Assembly: GCA_026708185.1 (NCBI GenBank)
Contig: JAPOVK010000050.1
Coordinates: forward strand, 1 to 64,000
Direction of reading: 5' to 3'
Length of the DNA: 64,000 nt
DNA from: Gammaproteobacteria bacterium
Lineage (GTDB): Bacteria; Pseudomonadota; Gammaproteobacteria; Pseudomonadales; Azotimanducaceae
Below the pieces are notes generated by a model. That model did no database searches, was not told the DNA's origin, and worked only from the letters and a program-made list of their open reading frames with translations. Below are positions 50,798-59,409 of this stretch, one piece after another (position 1 is the first letter of the stretch; the number at the start of each line of letters is the position of its first letter). The position numbers and the translations under genes were made by a program.

Positions 50798-51787
50798 ATG
50801 GCTCAGGTGAGAGAGCATCAGCCCATCCGCGTGCAACGGCTGGTGGACCGGCCAATTGTCGGGCCCGACGCGCATCCGAGCATCGGCGCCAACATTCAAG
50901 GTCCGTCCCTGATCCGGGTCCCGGACTGGCTTGCCGACCCGCTCGGGCGCTACTACCTCTACTTCGCCGATCACAAGGGCCGGTACATACGCCTGGCCTA
51001 CGCCGATGCGCTGACGGGACCCTGGCGCATCCATGTGCCGGGCAGCCTGCGTCTTGAGCAGACGCCGTTTCCCAACGAGCCGCCGCCGGTTTCGCCCGAA
51101 GCCGTTCGCCGGGCCGAAGCCCGCAACCGGGAACGCGGTGTGCGCATCGGCCACTCGGTGGCGCATGAAATGGGCACGCCCCACATTGCCTCGCCGGACG
51201 TCCACGTCCACGACGCCGACCGCCAGATCGTCATGTACTACCACGGACTCGAAGCGGCGGGTCGCCAGGTCTCGCGGGTGGCCGTGTCGCACGACGGCAT
51301 CGACTTCGAGAGCCACACCGACATCCTCGGGCAGACGTACATGCGCGTATTCGACTACCGGCGCATCACCTACGCGCTGGCGATGCCGGGCCAGTTCTAC
51401 CGGTCCCGGAACCCGCTGCACGGCTTCGAGGAGGGACCGCTGCTGTTCAACCCGGACATGCGCCACGCCGCCGTGCTCGTGCGCGGCGACACCTTGTACG
51501 TGTTCTGGACGCAGGTGGGGGACGCGCCGGAGCGCATTTTGGTCTCAACGGTCAGCCTCTTGGGCGACTGGATCAACTGGCAGGCCAGCGAGCCTGTCGA
51601 TGTGCTGCGCCCGGAACGTCCGTGGGAAGGAGCCGATGCGCCGCTGGAGCCGTCCTATCGGAGCGTGGCCTACGGTGAGGTCAACCAGTTGCGCGATCCG
51701 GCGATCTACGTCGAGGACGACGCCGTCTACCTGTTGTACGCCGTCGCGGGCGAAAGCGGCATCGCCATCGCCCGCGTCTGGCTCTGA
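50798..51787 (+). CDS. GH43-like five-bladed beta-propeller protein
   Basis: 329 residues from ATG 50798; the 400-residue ORF extends into the divergent gene. 'GPSLIRVPDWLADPLGRYYLYFADHKGRYIRLAYADALTGPWRIH', 'SPDVHVHDADRQIVMYYHG' and 'LRDPAIYVEDDAVYLLYAVAGESGIAIARVW' are blade repeats as in glycoside hydrolase family 43/32-like or phosphorylase (GH130) folds. No signal peptide. Acidic residues in 'YFADHKG' and 'VHDADRQ' could be catalytic but the enzyme class is not certain. Confidence 0.75.
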   Translation: MAQVREHQPIRVQRLVDRPIVGPDAHPSIGANIQGPSLIRVPDWLADPLGRYYLYFADHKGRYIRLAYADALTGPWRIHVPGSLRLEQTPFPNEPPPVSPEAVRRAEARNRERGVRIGHSVAHEMGTPHIASPDVHVHDADRQIVMYYHGLEAAGRQVSRVAVSHDGIDFESHTDILGQTYMRVFDYRRITYALAMPGQFYRSRNPLHGFEEGPLLFNPDMRHAAVLVRGDTLYVFWTQVGDAPERILVSTVSLLGDWINWQASEPVDVLRPERPWEGADAPLEPSYRSVAYGEVNQLRDPAIYVEDDAVYLLYAVAGESGIAIARVWL

Positions 51788-51793
51788 CGCCGC

Positions 51794-52828
51794 CTAGGCG
51801 AAGAGTTTCTCCGAGGTCGCTGCGGCGACGAAGTTCTCCTTCAGCACCGTGTAGTCCTGTATGTCGGCGTTGACGACGTCCAAGCCGTGTGCGAGCACGT
51901 AGGCATAGCTGCGCTGGAAGTCGGACAGGTCGGCCTTGAGATAGGACTCGTCGTAGAACCGGTCGAAGATCTTGCCGTTGGCACCGCCGCCCCAGCGGCG
52001 ACCCGCCAGGAGACGACCGACCTTCATGCCAACCAAGGCGATCCCGGCCTCGCGCGCGCGTTTCAGTACCGGCGCAAGGTGCACCATGTCCTCTGTGCCG
52101 GTGAGGATCTTGCGGCTGTTCCAGTCGTACCAGCCGGCCGGCGTGATTGCGATCATGGCCAGGTCGTACCAGCCGGTTTCCGTCGCGGCCTCGAGGCATC
52201 CCTGGGCGTTCTCGTGGGTTGACAGTCCGAGGTAGGTGACCTTGCCGGCGGCCTTCGCGTCCTCGAAGGCGCGATACATCTCTTCTGCGCGGACGATCCC
52301 CGGGTTGTTGGCCGCCATCTGGTAGTAGGCATCGACGTGGTCGGTGTCGAGTTCCTTCAGGCTGCCTTCCATGTAGGCGGTCCAGTTGGCGGCGGCGCGC
52401 TTGGCGACCTCGGTGGTGACCTCGACATCGGCACCGATGTCCACGGGGGCCTTGGAGATGAGGAAGATCTCGTCGCGGTGGCGCTTGGCGAACTCCGCCA
52501 GGTTCTTCTCGGCATCGCCGTAGTAGTCGCTGTAGCCCACGTCGTAGACGTTGACGCCGGCCTGCATGGCGACGTTGAGCAGGCGGTCGTTCGGACGCCG
52601 GGACAACGCCGCGCCGCAGCCGTAGACGAGTCGGCTGGCACGGAACCCGGTGCGTCCGAGCGTCCTGTAGGTCATGCCGGGCCACGCGGCCTTGTCGACG
52701 GACTCCTTCGCCGCCGTCTCCGCGGCGCTGACGTTGCGGGTCTGGAGCAGCACCTGGCCGCCCACGCCGAGCATGGTGAGGAACTGCAGAAACGACCGGC
52801 GGTCGGTTTTCGGTTGCGAACTGGGCAC
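51794..52828 (-). CDS. Tat-exported aldo/keto reductase
   Basis: 344 residues from GTG 52828 with GGGGGA 6 nt upstream; this gives 'PSSQPKTDRRSFLQFLTMLGVGGQVLL', a twin-arginine signal (RRSFLQF). 'YRTLGRTGFRASRLVYGCGAA', 'VYDVGYSDYYGDAEKNL' (Asp, Tyr), 'IFLISKAPVD' (Lys) follow the AKR barrel. The usual catalytic His after strand 4 ('YLLHG') reads 'YYQMAANNP', so the His is replaced by Met. Activity may be altered. C-terminal motif 'LAHGLDVVNADIQDYTVLKENF' ends the barrel. Confidence 0.88.
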   Translation of the reverse strand: MPSSQPKTDRRSFLQFLTMLGVGGQVLLQTRNVSAAETAAKESVDKAAWPGMTYRTLGRTGFRASRLVYGCGAALSRRPNDRLLNVAMQAGVNVYDVGYSDYYGDAEKNLAEFAKRHRDEIFLISKAPVDIGADVEVTTEVAKRAAANWTAYMEGSLKELDTDHVDAYYQMAANNPGIVRAEEMYRAFEDAKAAGKVTYLGLSTHENAQGCLEAATETGWYDLAMIAITPAGWYDWNSRKILTGTEDMVHLAPVLKRAREAGIALVGMKVGRLLAGRRWGGGANGKIFDRFYDESYLKADLSDFQRSYAYVLAHGLDVVNADIQDYTVLKENFVAAATSEKLFA

Positions 52829-52993
52829 GGTGGATCCCCCTTGGCTTAACGCGTTGGCAAGCAGCATGTAGAGCAGCCCATAGACTGCTACGGATGCGTT
52901 GCGTTTACAACGCGGTCCTTCGAGTGTTCTAGGACGCCGCTGGCGGCCAACGCTTATGATGGGCGGCACACGCATATCGGGAATCCGCTGACG

Positions 52994-53779
52994 ATGCCTT
53001 ACGCCAAGAACGGGGCCATCGAGATCTACTACGAGACCCACGGTCTCGCCGAGACCCATGGTCTCGCCGATGGCGAGAACCTGGTTTTCGCCCACGGCGC
53101 CGGCGGCAACGCCACGAGCTGGTGGCAGCAGGTTCCGGCGTTCGCGGCTACGCACCGGATCGCCGTCTTCGATCACCGCGGCTTCGCGCGCACTGTCTGT
53201 CCGGCGGAACAGCAGAGCGCGGCCCACTTCGAAGCGGATCTGGTGGCCGTCATGGATGCGGCGGAGATGGACCAGGCGGTAATCGTCTGCCAGTCGATGG
53301 GTGGCTGGACTGGCGTCCGGGCCGCGGTCAACCGGACCGACCGCGTCCGCGCCGTACTGCTGGCCAATACGCCCGGCGCGATCCGCAACGAGACCACCGT
53401 CGCCAACATGGCCCAAATGGCTGAACGGCTGGCTGCGGCGGGCGGCCTCGTGAACCGGGCCTACAGTCCGGAGTTCGCCGAGCGCAACCCGGCGGGGGCA
53501 GTGTTGTACCGCCAGATCTCGGCGTTCAATACGCAGGCGAGGCCGAACATTCGCGACGCGTCCGTCTACGTCACGCCCGAGGCGGTCAAGGCGACGGGCC
53601 TGCCTTTCCTGATGTTGTCGAGCGATTTGGATCCGCTGTTCCCGCCGGCGGTTCTGGAGTCGGTCGCGGCCGACATCGACGCGCCGGTCGAGCGCATCAA
53701 CGGCGCGGGCCACTCGACCTACTTCGAAATGCCGGACGCTTTCAACGCGGTGCTGCGGGACTTTCTCGCCGGACTCTAG
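52994..53779 (+). CDS. Alpha/beta hydrolase
   Basis: 261 residues. Oxyanion 'LVFAHGAGGNATSWWQQV', nucleophile elbow 'VIVCQSMGGWTGVRAAVN' (Ser in CQSMGG, a variant of GxSxG), Asp in 'LSSDLDPLFPP' and His in 'GAGHSTYFEMP'. An exact-in-frame duplication 'ETHGLAETHGLA' near residue 16 derives from an 18-bp tandem repeat. No signal peptide. Its stop codon overlaps that of xthA on the other strand (shared CTAG). Confidence 0.9.
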   Translation: MPYAKNGAIEIYYETHGLAETHGLADGENLVFAHGAGGNATSWWQQVPAFAATHRIAVFDHRGFARTVCPAEQQSAAHFEADLVAVMDAAEMDQAVIVCQSMGGWTGVRAAVNRTDRVRAVLLANTPGAIRNETTVANMAQMAERLAAAGGLVNRAYSPEFAERNPAGAVLYRQISAFNTQARPNIRDASVYVTPEAVKATGLPFLMLSSDLDPLFPPAVLESVAADIDAPVERINGAGHSTYFEMPDAFNAVLRDFLAGL

Positions 53780-54546
53780 TCGATGTCCACGCCGACGGGG
53801 CAGTGATCTGAGCCCGTGACGTCCGGCCAGATGAAGGCGTCCACGACTCGCCGCTGGGCGGATGGGGAGGCCAGCACGTAGTCGATGCGCCAACCGACGT
53901 TGTCCGCGCGCGCATTGCCCCACTGTCGCCACCACGTGTAGTGTCCGGCTTCGCCGCGGTGCCGGCGGCGGAAGGTGTCGCTCCAGCCCGCATCGATCCA
54001 GCGCTGCATCTCGGCACGTTCCTCGGGTAGGAAGCCGCTGGTCCTCGCGTTGGTCTTGGGGCGTGCCAAGTCGAGTTCGGTATGCGCGGTGTTGTAGTCG
54101 CCCACGACGTAGACCGGACCGCGTCGGCGCACGAGCTGCAGCCGGTCGAACACCGCCTGGTAAAAGCCGAGCTTGTAGGGCACGCGGCTGTTGTCGCGGT
54201 CTGTTCCGCTGCCCTTCGGGAAGTAGACGCTGGCGATCGCCATGCGGCCAAAGTGGGCGATCAGCAGCCGGCCCTCGACGTCGTATTCCTCGATTCCTAA
54301 GCGCGTCTCGACGCGAGTCGGCGGGTCGCGAGAATACAGGGCCACGCCGCTGTAGCCGAGCCGTTGGGCGGGTGCAAAGACGGCGTGCCAACCCGGCGGC
54401 GAGCGGACGCCGGGCAGAAGTTGCGTCGGTAGCGCGCGCACTTCCTGGAGCCCGACCACGTCGGCACCCGACGCCTCGAGGAAGTCCATGAAGCCTTTCT
54501 TCACGCAGGCCCGCAGGCCGTTCACGTTCCAGCTCACGATGCGCAT
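53776..54546 (-). CDS. xthA: Exodeoxyribonuclease III (AP endonuclease)
   Basis: 256 residues, EEP-fold enzyme removing abasic sites and 3'-blocks in base excision repair. 'MRIVSWNVNGLRACVKKGFMDFLEASGADVVGLQEVRA' has the Asn and Glu metal ligands; 'VYVVGDYNTAHTELDLARPKTN' the catalytic Asp/Asn; 'VGWRIDYVLAS' and 'TGSDHCPVGVDID' the C-terminal Asp-His pair. Slightly shorter than the E. coli protein. Lies 9 nt after the MFS gene, same strand. Confidence 0.95.
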   Translation of the reverse strand: MRIVSWNVNGLRACVKKGFMDFLEASGADVVGLQEVRALPTQLLPGVRSPPGWHAVFAPAQRLGYSGVALYSRDPPTRVETRLGIEEYDVEGRLLIAHFGRMAIASVYFPKGSGTDRDNSRVPYKLGFYQAVFDRLQLVRRRGPVYVVGDYNTAHTELDLARPKTNARTSGFLPEERAEMQRWIDAGWSDTFRRRHRGEAGHYTWWRQWGNARADNVGWRIDYVLASPSAQRRVVDAFIWPDVTGSDHCPVGVDID

Positions 54547-54555
54547 GTGTGGCGT

Positions 54556-55815
54556 TTACCGGGTTGGCCGCTCGCAGAGGGCAAACAGGATAGCGCCAAG
54601 GCCGGAGCCTGCGGCCAAGATTGCGAAACCCAAGACGTAGTCGCCGAAGATGTCCGCCATGGCGCCTGCGAACAGCGCCCCGAACGCCATCCCGAACATC
54701 GCGATGAGCGACGAGAAACCCATGATCGTGCCGAACGACGTGGCCCCGAAGTAGTCGGCCCGCAAGGCAACCATGAGCGGGCCGCGGACGCCCCAGGCGA
54801 GCCCGTTGAGCACCGCGAAACCGATCACCATGGCCCAGTCGGTAGCGAATGCCAGAAGTGCGAAGCCGGATCCGTGTCCGAGCATGCAGCCGACGCACAG
54901 CAGGCGCTTGTCGAAGTGGTCGCCCAACCAGCCGCCAAGGAGTTGGCCTGTGATCTGGGTCGCCGTCATTAACATGACGGCGAAGCCGGCCTGGATCGGA
55001 GTAAAGCCCAAGCCCTCCGTGACGTGGGGGATAAGGTGTGCGGTGACTGCGGACACGGTCAGAAGCGCGAGTGCGTGGGCGCTTGAGATGTACCAGAACG
55101 CCCGTGTTCGCATGGCTTCGGTAGGCGTTAGATCGCGGTCGCGCGGGCGCCGCCGGGCGATCACGGGATGTGGTTCGTCCGTGCCGTCGGGTATCTCGCC
55201 GACGTTCTCGGGTCGGTGATGGACCAAATTGACGAGAGGGAGGCCGACCAGCAGCACGACAATCGCCGAGCCCGCCGCCGTCCAGCGCCAGCCGACGAGT
55301 TCGATGGACAGGATCACTAGCGTCACACCCATTCCACCGAACGAAAAGCCCAGTTGGGAGACCGCCACCGCCTTGGCGCGGTGCTGGTCGAACCAGTTGA
55401 CGATGGCGACCGTCAAGGTGGCGAAACCGCCTAGGCTAGAGCCAAGGGCGATCAATGCCCACGCGATGTAAAACACCAAAAGCGTGTCGGTCAGCGCGAA
55501 CAACGCAAAGCCGACAGCAAAGATCGTCAACCCCCAACGGAGTACCGGCCGTGGCCCGAAACGATCCACGAGCCAGCCCTGCAACGGACCGAGCAAACCG
55601 CTTTCTGCACGGGTCAACGCGAATGCGCCGGAAAGCGCCGTCTTGCTCCAGCCGAACTGCGCCTGCAATGCCACGGTGTATGCGCCGAACGAATGCATCA
55701 TCAGCGCGCCCGAGAGCAGTTGTATGCCAGCCGCGCCGATTACCAGCCACCAGCCGTGGAATACGCGGCCACCTGGGCGGACGACGTGGTCAATGCGGGA
55801 GATGGGCGAGTTCAA
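54556..55815 (-). CDS. MFS transporter, MCT/OFA-like
   Basis: 419 residues, twelve membrane segments, start TTG 55815 (uncertain). 'FHGWWLVIGAAGIQLLSGALMMHSFGAYTVALQAQFGWSKTALSGAFALTRAESGLLGPLQGWLVDRFGPRPVLRWG' is the MFS loop 2-3 signature of the monocarboxylate/oxalate-formate-type branch; the second half starts with 'MRTRAFWYISSAHALALLTVSAVTAHLIPHV'. Probably moves small organic anions; substrate unknown. Upstream of xthA in the same direction. Confidence 0.92.
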   Translation of the reverse strand: MNSPISRIDHVVRPGGRVFHGWWLVIGAAGIQLLSGALMMHSFGAYTVALQAQFGWSKTALSGAFALTRAESGLLGPLQGWLVDRFGPRPVLRWGLTIFAVGFALFALTDTLLVFYIAWALIALGSSLGGFATLTVAIVNWFDQHRAKAVAVSQLGFSFGGMGVTLVILSIELVGWRWTAAGSAIVVLLVGLPLVNLVHHRPENVGEIPDGTDEPHPVIARRRPRDRDLTPTEAMRTRAFWYISSAHALALLTVSAVTAHLIPHVTEGLGFTPIQAGFAVMLMTATQITGQLLGGWLGDHFDKRLLCVGCMLGHGSGFALLAFATDWAMVIGFAVLNGLAWGVRGPLMVALRADYFGATSFGTIMGFSSLIAMFGMAFGALFAGAMADIFGDYVLGFAILAAGSGLGAILFALCERPTR

Positions 55816-56000
55816 ATTCTGGCTCGTCGCGCCCGCGAAAGCCGCCGCCTCATACGGTTGAGGCGCGTCCGGGCAGGACGCGAAACGACGCGGGGATCAA
55901 GCGGCGGTGCGCGAAGCATAGCAAACCGGTGCGTTCGCGCCGCCCTTGCCACCGTGTCCTCGAATACGCGAACCTTGCCGAACCTTGACTGGAGCTGACC

Positions 56001-56474
56001 ATGAAGAAACAAATACCCGCTTGCGTTGCCTTGGCGCTTGGCGTTCTCTTCGCCCCCGTCGCGTCCGCCGCGTCCATTGCCGACCTCGCTTGGATGACCG
56101 GGACGTATTCGGGCCCGGCTGGCCCCGGCGTTCTGGAGGAGAACTGGACCGTCCCGCGGGACGGATCGATCCAGTCCGTGGTGCGCATGACGTCCGGCGG
56201 GCAGACCAGCATGGTCGAGCTCATCGTGATCGAGGAGGAAGACGACACCCTCGTCCTGCGCCTGCAGCAGTGGGATCCCGGCATGAAGCCGCGCACCGAA
56301 GGGCCGACGGTGATGAAACTCACCGAGTTGGGCGACAACACGGTCGCGTTCGGTGTCGTGGGGGAGGGCATGTTCAACACCCTGCGCTATACGCGCGACG
56401 GCGACACGTTCACGATCTCGATCACCAACGCCGACGGGTCGTCGTTCGACATCCCGCTGACCGCCTCCCGCTGA
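56001..56474 (+). CDS. Exported DUF6265-like protein
   Basis: 157 residues. Signal peptide 'MKKQIPACVALALGVLFAPVASA', then 'ASIADLAWMTGTYSGPAGPGVLEENWTVPRDGSIQSVVRMTSGG.TSMVELIVIEEEDDTLVLRLQQWDPGMKP', a lipocalin-like beta barrel seen in DUF6265 proteins. Function unknown; likely periplasmic binding or carrier fold. AAC-CATGAAGAAA start with modest SD. Confidence 0.85.
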   Translation: MKKQIPACVALALGVLFAPVASAASIADLAWMTGTYSGPAGPGVLEENWTVPRDGSIQSVVRMTSGGQTSMVELIVIEEEDDTLVLRLQQWDPGMKPRTEGPTVMKLTELGDNTVAFGVVGEGMFNTLRYTRDGDTFTISITNADGSSFDIPLTASR

Positions 56475-56495
56475 CGGACTTCGAAGCGTGCGGCG

Positions 56496-57257
56496 GTGAA
56501 AGTCCAGATCCTCTCCGACATCCACGTCGAGTTCGGCAACCGGATACCGCCGCCCGCGCCGGAGGCCGATGTCGTCGTGCTTGCCGGCGACCTCGCCCCG
56601 TATCGTCCGGAGGTTCTTGAGGACATCGCTGAGACGTTGTCTGGTTGCCGGATTCTCTACGTTCCCGGCAACCACGAGTTCTACGGCGGCGACATCGATG
56701 ACGTACGCGAGGCGATGGCGCGCGATTGCGCGAGACTCGGCATTGAACTGTTGGACCAGCGTGCGCTCACCATCGACCGTGTTCGTTTCATCGGGGCCAC
56801 GCTCTGGACGGACTTTGCGCTCGACGGCGTCGCGGAGGCGGTGGCGGCGCAGCAGACGGCGCGGCAACGGATGCCGGACTTTCGCGTGATCCGCCAAGGT
56901 GGCGTGGCATTCACCCCCGCGGAATCGGTGCGCCGGCACGAGGCCGACCGCGACTTCATTGCAGAGGAACTGCGGAACGCGGCGGACGAGGGCCTCACGA
57001 CCGTGGTGATCACGCACCATGCGCCGTCGCCACGGTCGATCCGGCCGTGGTTCCACGGCAATGCGCTCAATCCGGCGTTCGCTTCACGCCTCGATACGCT
57101 GATCGCCACGTACCAGCCGCCGTTGTGGATCCACGGCCATATGCACGACAGCATCGACGAACAACTCGGTGGGACTCGGGTGGTGGCGAATCCCGGCGGC
57201 TACACGGCGGCGGAGAACCCGCGATTCGACCCGGCTCTGTGTGTCGACGTGGGATGA
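56496..57257 (+). CDS. Calcineurin-like metallophosphoesterase
   Basis: 253 residues from GTG 56496. Five metal-site motifs in order: 'ILSDIHVEF' (D-x-H), 'LAGDLAPY' (GD), 'VPGNHEFYGGD' (GNHE), 'VVITHHAPS' (H) and 'WIHGHMHDS' (GHxH). Complete two-metal phosphoesterase, cytoplasmic. Substrate (nucleotide, phosphoprotein or phosphodiester) undetermined. Follows the DUF6265 gene after 21 nt. Confidence 0.93.
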   Translation: MKVQILSDIHVEFGNRIPPPAPEADVVVLAGDLAPYRPEVLEDIAETLSGCRILYVPGNHEFYGGDIDDVREAMARDCARLGIELLDQRALTIDRVRFIGATLWTDFALDGVAEAVAAQQTARQRMPDFRVIRQGGVAFTPAESVRRHEADRDFIAEELRNAADEGLTTVVITHHAPSPRSIRPWFHGNALNPAFASRLDTLIATYQPPLWIHGHMHDSIDEQLGGTRVVANPGGYTAAENPRFDPALCVDVG

Positions 57258-57560
57258 CGCTCGTGGCCCGTTTCCGCAGGTCGGCTTCGAGACGATAGCG
57301 CGACTGACGGCGGTCGCGGCCACAAGCACAGCGTTGCAGACCATAACGCCCCCGTCGCTCGGGCGAATGTCTTACACCGATTCGAGACATCGGCCATTCC
57401 GCGCGGTCCCGTCGCTGGCCAGCATGGCGGTCCAACGCTGCCAAGACGCCACCCATGCACCGCGCATCGTCGACGACCGCCGCACCACCCGGGATTGGGC
57501 CCTCCGTCGCCCCTGTGGTACGTTCCCGAACGGCCCGACCGCGCACGACTGGAGAGACAG
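57258..57560. other. 303-bp intergenic leader region of Uma2 gene
   Basis: Contains 'ATCGGCCAT' and 'CCCTGTGGTACG' (57512-57522) blocks that recur, in the same order, upstream of the Uma2 remnant at the left end of the window. No gene accepted. GGAGAGACAG directly precedes ATG 57561. Confidence 0.6.
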
Positions 57561-58316
57561 ATGGCCGAACCCGCGCTCGCCTACCCGCCGCGCCCCTGTC
57601 CGGCGCTCGACGCGATCCTCGCGCTCCACGAGGACAGCCTGCCGCCCACGGACCGCGAACCAATGCCTGACGTCGACGAGCAGGAACGCCCCCTCAACTA
57701 CTCGCGCTACGCCATCCGCCGCCACATGCGCCGCGTGGACGACCAGGTCGCCGTCTACGGGGACATGTTCGTCTACTACATAGGCCGCGACGACCGCGGC
57801 GAGCCCGTTAAGAGGTCGGTGGCGCCGGACGTGTTCGTCGTGTACGGCACGCCGTACCGGTTGAACCGGCGGTCCTACGTGCTGTGGGACGAGCCGGAGG
57901 CCGACATCCGTTTCGTGCTGGAGATCGCCTCGAGGAGCACGCGCGCCCACGACCACGGGGCGAAGCGCGACATCTACGCGTCTCTTGGCGTGCGCGAGTA
58001 CTTCCTCTACGACCCGCCGGGTCAGAGGCGTCCGGCGGCGCTCGTGGGCCTGCGGCTGCGCGACGGCGTCTACCGGGAGATCGCGCCCGGCGCGCTGCCG
58101 GACGGCCGCCCGGGGGTGCGGAGCGACGTCGTGGGGCTCGTCGGCTACGTCGCCGAGGGGGGCTGGCTGCGCTGGTTAGATCCGGCGTCGGGCAAGGACC
58201 TGCGCGAATTCGACGAGCACGCGGATCGCGCGGATGCGGCGGACGCTTACGAAAGGCGGGCGGAGGCCGCCGAACGGCGGGTCGCCGAACTCGAAGCCCT
58301 GCTCCGCAAGCGCTAG
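57561..58316 (+). CDS. Uma2-family restriction-endonuclease-fold protein
   Basis: 251 residues from ATG 57561 (SD GGAGAG). Intact DUF820/Uma2 core: 'MFVYYIGRDDRGEPVKRSVAPDVFVVYGTPYRLNRRSYVLWDEPEADIRFVLEIASRSTRAHDHGAKRDIYASLGVREYFLYDPPG' with PD-(D/E)XK-like Asp (PDVFVV), Glu (LEIAS) and Lys (AKRDIY). C-terminal part 'SGKDLREFDEHADRADAADAYERRAEAAERRVAELEALLRKR' is a coiled coil. Mobile in many genomes, native role unclear. Paralogue of the remnant at 237-815. Confidence 0.92.
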   Translation: MAEPALAYPPRPCPALDAILALHEDSLPPTDREPMPDVDEQERPLNYSRYAIRRHMRRVDDQVAVYGDMFVYYIGRDDRGEPVKRSVAPDVFVVYGTPYRLNRRSYVLWDEPEADIRFVLEIASRSTRAHDHGAKRDIYASLGVREYFLYDPPGQRRPAALVGLRLRDGVYREIAPGALPDGRPGVRSDVVGLVGYVAEGGWLRWLDPASGKDLREFDEHADRADAADAYERRAEAAERRVAELEALLRKR

Positions 58317-58323
58317 GAGCAGA

Positions 58324-58349
58324 TGCGGACGGGGAGGTCCGCGCACCAC
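58324..58349. repeat. Dispersed GCGGAC hairpin, copy 2
   Basis: TGCGGAC-GGGGAG-GTCCGCGCACCACC directly after the intact Uma2 stop. Six-bp stem; matches the 22990-23017 copy (GATGCGGACGGGGA.GTCCGCG.ACCA). Confidence 0.75.
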
Positions 58350-58354
58350 CGCTG

Positions 58355-59302
58355 TCAGGCGGTGCCGTGGCTCACAACGCCCTTGATGTAATCGCCGATC
58401 TCGCCGGACGTCACGCCCTGCATGAACGTCGGGTAGTCGTCGATGTCGACCACGTGGGTGACCAGCGGTTTGAGGTCGATAACACCCTTGTGGATGAGGC
58501 GGATCGCCGGTGGGAACGGGTCCCGCATCTGCGCGCCCGGCGACGAGTTGACGAGGCTGATGGCTTTGCCGTGCCACGTGCTCGGGTTGAACGTCGCCTT
58601 GTCCCCCTTGATCCAGCCGAACAGGTTGATCCGCCCGGCGCGTCGCACGATGTCGGTGGCTAGATCGAGGCCGGATTGCGCACCGCTGGTGTCGACCACG
58701 GTGTCGATTCCGCGTCCCGCGAGATCCCGCTTGACGTCGTCGAAACCCGGCGCGGTGACGTTGTGCGCCTCGGTAGCGCCCGCCCCGAGTGCCAGGTCAA
58801 GCCGCCTGTCGTCGACGTCGAGGGCGATCAGTTGGTCCGCGCCGACGCCGCGTAGTCCCTGCAGCATCATCAGGCCCATGAAACCGCAACCGACCATGGC
58901 CAGTCGCTCACCGGCCTTCAGTTGACAGTGATCCATGCCGGTCACAACGCACGACACCGGCTCGACGATCCAGTGGTGGTCGGCGAGGTCCGAGTCGGGG
59001 ATGCGGTAGACGCGGTTGGCGGGCATGTTGCGAAGCCTGGCGAAGCCGCCGCCCGCGACGCGGTCGCCGACTTCCCAACCGCTGACGCCCGCGCCGAGCT
59101 TGGCGATGTAACCGACGCCCTCGTGCCCCGGCGGGGCGGCATAGGCCGAGTCGCCGCCGGCGCGGAAGGTCTGCAGATCCCAGGAACAGATGCCGCAGGC
59201 GGCGACTTCGACCTGCACCTGGCCGGGCCCCGGCTCGTCGACGTCCACGTGGACGATTTCGGCGCCACCGCCGGGTGTATAGCGCACGTTCTTGACCTGC
59301 AT
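58355..59302 (-). CDS. Zinc-type alcohol dehydrogenase family protein
   Basis: 315 residues from ATG 59302 (ORF-track start is 25 residues longer). Catalytic zinc ligands 'ACGICSWDLQTF' (Cys) and 'PPGHEGVGYIAKLGAGVSGWEVGDRVAGGG' (His-Glu), then Rossmann 'LAMVGCGFMGLMMLQGLRGVGADQLIALDVDDRR'. The structural-zinc four-Cys lobe of horse-liver-type ADH is absent. 'EPVSCVVTGMDHCQLKAGE' is the usual link. A medium-chain dehydrogenase; substrate unknown. Confidence 0.92.
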   Translation of the reverse strand: MQVKNVRYTPGGGAEIVHVDVDEPGPGQVQVEVAACGICSWDLQTFRAGGDSAYAAPPGHEGVGYIAKLGAGVSGWEVGDRVAGGGFARLRNMPANRVYRIPDSDLADHHWIVEPVSCVVTGMDHCQLKAGERLAMVGCGFMGLMMLQGLRGVGADQLIALDVDDRRLDLALGAGATEAHNVTAPGFDDVKRDLAGRGIDTVVDTSGAQSGLDLATDIVRRAGRINLFGWIKGDKATFNPSTWHGKAISLVNSSPGAQMRDPFPPAIRLIHKGVIDLKPLVTHVVDIDDYPTFMQGVTSGEIGDYIKGVVSHGTA

Positions 59303-59409
59303 GTCGAACCCCGTGGACCAAAGTTGGTCAGAGCCTAAGCGACGGGGAGTGATTGTTCTACCTAGGCGCCGGCGCACCGAGTTCCGCGCAGTCGGACAAC
59401 GGAGACACC

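Noticed and set aside
52829-54898. N-terminal 690 residues of the 1034-residue minus ORF
   Set aside because: They overlap the hydrolase and xthA genes out of frame; the real aldo/keto reductase starts at GTG 52828 with a Tat signal.
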